Shown here piece after piece: positions 59,437 to 64,000 of a stretch of 64,000 nt of DNA (positions within the stretch are counted from its first letter, which is position 1; the number at the start of each line of letters is the position of its first letter). The notes below the pieces were generated by a model. That model searched no databases and was not told the DNA's origin. It was given only the letters and a program-made list of their open reading frames with translations. The stretch covers positions 134,198-198,197 of the forward strand of contig MU001500.1 in the NCBI GenBank assembly GCA_010093485.1, in the 5' to 3' direction. The translations under genes and the position numbers were made by a program. The stretch is from Karstenula rhodostoma CBS 690.94 (Eukaryota; Ascomycota; Dothideomycetes; Pleosporales; Didymosphaeriaceae).

Positions 59437-62400
59437 ATGCCGGCGCTCAACGTGCCCGAAAACGCCCCCAATGGACCTGTCGCTAAGCGTCAGAAGGTCC
59501 ACGTCAGCCATGAAATAAGCAACGCGACCATCGCGCGGAAGTCGAAGATCTTTGCGCCGTTCAGAGTAAGCTCCCCAGCAGCATCTTGGGCGGCGGATGC
59601 TAACAATTGTAGACTGTTGGTCTAGTTTCCCCCACAGATGTCCCGTTCACGTCGATTCCGCTCGGAAAAGCCACGTTCCAAATTACCACCTCAGTCGGCC
59701 GATCGCTGCAGACGTACGACTTGCGCCGCGGCCTGAACCTCGTTTTCATCACGCGCCCGCAGACGCCAGAGGACATTACGGCCACGCTGGCATGGAAGAA
59801 GGTGGTCCTGGCAGCATGGGGTGGCCCGGATGCGCAGTCTGCGCGAGGCGTCTGGGTGTTCCAGCGCGGCAAGAAGGTTGGCGAGCTGGAATTCGCGCGG
59901 GGTCTGGACGAAAACATCACGCATATTGTTGCATTTGGCGAATGGATCATCGGATGCGGCTCCACCAGGATTGAAGTGTGGAAGTCGGCTACGCTGGAGC
60001 ACTACACGACGCTGCAGGGCTCCTCGACCAGCGCTCTGTCGGGCTGCCTCTGCAACATGCCAACCTACTTGAACAAGATCTTCGTGGGACGGGAAGATGG
60101 CTCCGTCGAAATCTGGAACGTCAACACGGGCAAGCTGCTGTACACACTTCTACCGCCCGCTGCAGACTTTGGCTCGGTAACTGCCCTGCAGCCGACGCCT
60201 GCGTTGTCCCTCCTCGCCATCGCGTACGAGTCAGGCCCCGTGTGTATTCACGACGTCCGCGCCGACAAAGAGGTCATGCGCCTCAATCTAGGATCGTCGA
60301 AGAAAGCGCCTATAACTTCCATCTCCTTCAGAACGGACGCCCTAGGTGCTGGAGAAGACGGCCGGAAAGACGGCGTAATGGCCACGGCAAGTAGATTTAG
60401 CAGCGACATCACCTTCTGGGATCTCAATGAGAAAGGTCGCAAGATGGGCAATCTGCACGGGGCGCACAATCCGCCTCCGTCGGCCAACGGAGGCGTTGGC
60501 GGTGGTATCAGCAGGATAGAGTTTCTCGTAGGCCAATCCGTCATCGTTTCGAGTGGCCTGGACAACACATTGAAGAGCTGGCTCTTCGACCAAACGCCCT
60601 TTTCGGCAACACCTCGTATTCTTCACTCACGTGGCGGACACGCTGCGCCTGTTTCCTCTCTGAAATTTCTACCTTCCAACTCGGACGGTGCAGACGATGT
60701 TGGGAAATGGTTGTTGAGTGCAAGCCAGGACCGAAGCTTATGGGGTTGGAGTTTGCGACGCGATGGCCAAAGCACCGAGCTCAGTCAAGGCGCTGTGCAG
60801 AAGAAAGCAAAGAAGGCTGGACTCCTCAAAGCTGGCGCCAAGGATCCAAGGCTCCATGGTGCTTTTGAAAACCTCAAGGCTCCTGCAATCACCTGCATGG
60901 CATGCTCTCTCAACCGTGATGGCGGGATGGGGGCAATGCCTGGCGTTGCGGGGATCTGGAACAACTCCTCTAAAACCAAAGGCGAGAAGGGCACACCCGA
61001 AGTGAGCATGACTGGATGGGAAAGCATCGTGACTGGCCATGCAGGGGACAAGAAGGCAAGGACCTGGTTCTGGGGGCGCAAAAGAGCGGGCAGATGGACC
61101 TTCAGTACGGGCGATGACACTGAAGTGACGAGTGTGGCCATCTCCCCGTGCGGTACGTTCGCTATCATCGGGTCTGCCGGTGGCGCGATTGACATGTACA
61201 ACCTCCAATCTGGCCAACATCGACGAAGGTTTCCTTCGCGACTGACGCCGGCCGAGGCCAAGAAGCTCAAGCTCGAAAGACTCCAGAGAGGGGATGATAT
61301 TCTGGATTTGGAATCTCCGGGGACGAAAAAGTTCAACAAGGGCGAGGGCCGTCACAAGGGAGCCATCACCGGCCTGACAGTGGATGGATTGAACAGGGTC
61401 ATCATCAGCTGTAGCGATGACGGTAAAGTGAAGGTCAGTATGCCGTGTATGCTTTCTAGTCTCACTGCTGATCATGCGAACAGTTCTGGGATTTTATGAC
61501 GGGCGTTCTACAGCATGAAGTTGACTGGTACCCAATGACCAAAATCCTCGGTCTTCGATACCACAACAACAGCGATTTGGTCGCGATGAACTGCGACGAT
61601 GGTTCCATTAGGGTCGTCGACATCGAGACCAAGAGGCTCGTCCGTGAGTTGTGGGCATCGCGATCACACGCCGACCTACAAATCATCGACTATACCTTTT
61701 CCAACGACGGCCGATGGATAATAGCCGCGACTTCCGACTCCACTGTGCGAGTATGGGACCTGCCGACGGGCCATTTGATCGACGCGATGAAGCTGCCCGG
61801 AACGTGCACCGCAGTCTCGTTCTCACCGTCCGGAGAGTTCCTTGCTACAGCTCTCGAGGGTGAGGTAGGCGTACACATTTGGACAAATCGAACGCTATTC
61901 ACGCACGTGTCAACGCGACAGATATCGGAGGAAGAGGTGGCGATCATGAGCGCTCCAACGGCATCGGGCGAGGGCGGCGAAGATCTAGTGGATGCAGCGG
62001 CCGAGGAGGAAGTTGAAGAGGACGAGGACGAGACGGCTGTGCCCGTTATGGATCAATTGAGCGAAGGCATTACCACGCTCAGTCTAGTGCCAAAAGCGCG
62101 GTGGCAGACGTTGCTCCATCTCGATGTCATACGCGCGCGCAACAAGCCAAAAGAAGCACCCAAGGCCCCCGAGAAAGCGCCCTTCTTCCTGCCGTCTACA
62201 GACGGCAGCAAGGCTAGCAATGCTCTCGCTGGGCCAGACGCTGAACCAGCATCGCGCATCTCCAGCTCGGCGCTTGCCTCGCGGTCATCAGCTGCGACAG
62301 CGACAAGTGAGTTTACGCGCCGCCTCGCACAGGCAGCAGAAGCAGGCGACTACACTCCTGTGCTTGCACATCTCTCGTCGCTGCCTCCGTCGGCTGCCGA

Positions 62401-62680
62401 CGTTGCGATACGCACGCTTGACACCACGCCACCGTACGACGAGCTGCGCACATTCATCGAGGCCCTGACGAGCAGGTTAGAGGAGCGGAGGGACTACGAG
62501 CTCGTGCAGGCGTGGATGAGCGTGTTCCTACGCTTGCACGGCGACGTAGTGGTGCAGGACGAGCAGCTGGTGGGATTGCTGCGGAAGTGGCAGGAGGAGG
62601 CGAAGAGGGAGAGGGACAGAGTAGGCGGACTGGTGGGATACTCGGCGGGTGTGGTGGGCTGGGTCAGGAGCGCGCGGTGA
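59437..62680 (+). CDS. UTP21: U3 snoRNP/SSU-processome protein Utp21 (WDR36 orthologue)
   Basis: WD40 protein of 1048 aa needed for 18S pre-rRNA processing in the nucleolus, as part of the UTP-B subcomplex. Exons 59437-59565, 59613-61433, 61484-62680; introns 47 and 50 bp. After FAPFRTVGLVSPTDVPF come two WD40 propellers with repeated units such as GCGSTRIEVW, GREDGSVEIWN, SASQDRSLWGW, SCSDDGKVKFWD and ATSDSTVRVWD. An acidic stretch (EEEVEEDEDE) is followed by the C-terminal Utp21 domain (KARWQTLLHLDVIRARNKPK to the end). Length agrees with fungal Utp21. Confidence 0.95.
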
Positions 62681-63094
62681 TTGGCTGGAGGGCACACTAT
62701 CTCGAGTCGCAGTGTTCAAGACATGGAGTTTTCTGCCGTGTGTCGGTGCTATTGTTCGGCTGAGGTGAATAGTTTCGTCCTGTCGAAACGTTTCCGACCG
62801 TTTGGGCAGGCTATCCCCGAAGCGGCAAGGCGTTGCGCGCACGGCCCGGACGTTGGTTGTTAATTACGGGACGTGAACGGCTCGCGGACATCTCCAACCT
62901 GACTTATCGACTTCCTCTCTGGGTGGCGGATATACAACACTACAGACCACGCTGTGCATATCCCACGCCACCTCGCAGCCGCACCACTACAGCCCCCAGC
63001 TAACGGTAGACGAGTGCTTCGCCTCGGCCGGGCGCCAAGCCAGCTCCACCGTCGTGTGTGCGTCGGGCCGCCATGCGCGCCCACCCGCGGTAGC
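62681..63094. promoter_or_regulatory. Upstream region of the last gene
   Basis: About 410 bp between Utp21 and the next start codon. The frame of the following gene stays open back to an ATG at 62954, which could be an alternative start, but the added residues are low-complexity Arg/Pro-rich. Confidence 0.4.
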
Positions 63095-64000
63095 ATGGAC
63101 GATCATAACGACTCCAGGCCCGGCAGCAGGAGTCGCAGGCCACCCAAACGGCCTCAGCAGTTCATGTTCATTGATTCGACGGGTGCCAATGGAGTCAACG
63201 CCAAGCCTGACAAAAATGTCCGCAGTTTTGTTATGAAGTCGGCGCGGAGCAAGAAGCCATGGAGTACGCGACAGAAAGAAAAGTCCACCTCGCCCTCGGA
63301 GGACAACCCCCACATCCCGAGAAGAGAAGCCAACATAGCCGAGTCCATTTCTCCTACCCTCGTCTCGCCATCCTGGCAACATGCGGCTGCGCCGACTACC
63401 TGGTCGGCCCCGTCCAATCTGTCGCCTGTCAGCAGCAGGAACGGTAGTGTCCTCTCGACACGCAGCCGCAGTCAGCCCTATGTCAGCCCGCCTTCATCTT
63501 CGTGCAGCCTGTGTGACAACCCACAATGCGCTGGCGATTTATGCACTCAGCCACATGCCTCCAACCAGCTGGTAAATCGGCGTGGGTTCTCGTTCGATTT
63601 CATCGCCGATCTGGACTGTCTGCCGGTGCCGACGGATAGTAATACAAGAGACCTGCTCGAAAACTGTAAGACTTCTTATTGGGATCGATATGCTCTATTC
63701 TTTAACACCGCACCGCAGTCATCCACACATACGCCATAAGCTTCGTACCACTCGATCAACACCACACCTCTAACAAGGCGACGACCAACTGGATATCAAA
63801 AAGCATCCTAAGCTCAACAGGTGCATCATTCATTTACGTTATTTTCACTGCCAGTGCTCTGTACCGCCAGGCCATCGGCGCCGCCAATGCTCAAGATGTG
63901 CTGCAGTACAAGATCAGTGCCATTTCGGAGATTAACAAACAGCTCAGTAACCGCACGTCTCGAATCGACGACAACAACATTGCTGCCGTTTTCATGCTTT
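63095..64000 (+). CDS. Fungal-specific transcription-factor-like protein, 5' part only
   Basis: Runs off the right end; 284 residues visible in exons 63095-63665 and 63719->64000 with a 53-bp intron. The N-terminus has the conserved FMFIDSTGANGVNAKPDKN segment followed by SFVMKSARSKKPWSTRQK, a signature of Pezizomycotina proteins annotated as tachykinin-family or fungal-specific regulators without a zinc cluster. A Ser-rich linker leads to RRGFSFDFIADLDCLPVPTDSNTRDLLENFIHTYAISFVPLD. Role unknown; a transcriptional regulator is likely. Confidence 0.75.

Overview
The window is from a filamentous ascomycete (Pezizomycotina). The genes are split by many short introns (about 47-70 bp, GT...AG, often with a CTAAC/CTAAT-like branch site). 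There are Zn2Cys6 regulators, a fungal HR-PKS and an NR-PKS with an SAT domain, and a RIP-like mutated duplicate. A Dothideomycete is a reasonable guess from the gene families, but the class cannot be proved from this sequence alone.

Positions 1 to about 40,600 look like a secondary-metabolite gene cluster whose left edge lies outside the window. In order: an HR-PKS running off the left end (-); a Gfo/Idh/MocA oxidoreductase (-); two convergent 14-TM-type MFS pumps (+ and -) with a decayed duplicate of the second pump's 3' end between them; a Zn2Cys6 regulator (+); a six-exon NR-PKS (-); an O-methyltransferase (-) and a FAD monooxygenase (+) that are divergent; a 12-TM-type MFS pump (+); an AflR-like Zn2Cys6 regulator (-); a repeat-rich 2 kb stretch with a possible LINE relic and a fold-back element; an SDR-fold protein (-); an AflY/questin-oxidase-like protein (+); a third Zn2Cys6 regulator (+); and a second SDR-fold protein (+). 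A plausible reading is that the HR-PKS supplies a starter to the NR-PKS through the SAT domain, and that the product is then oxidised, O-methylated, possibly ring-cleaved, and exported. It could also be two neighbouring clusters. The most unusual item is the NR-PKS domain order: SAT-KS-AT-PT-ACP-ACP-TE followed by a C-methyltransferase domain at the very C-terminus. In the methylating NR-PKSs I know, the methyltransferase lies before the release domain.

Positions 40,600 to 47,000 are gene-poor. They hold one secreted But2-like protein gene, a 23-bp minisatellite interrupted by a 50-N assembly gap, and no other gene I can support.

From 47,090 to the right edge the genes are mostly conserved core genes: VIP1-type inositol pyrophosphate kinase/phosphatase, an aldo-keto reductase, an Arf-like GTPase with a long C-terminal extension, a membrane-anchored P-loop ATPase, the SSU-processome protein Utp21, and the start of a fungal-specific regulator that runs off the window.
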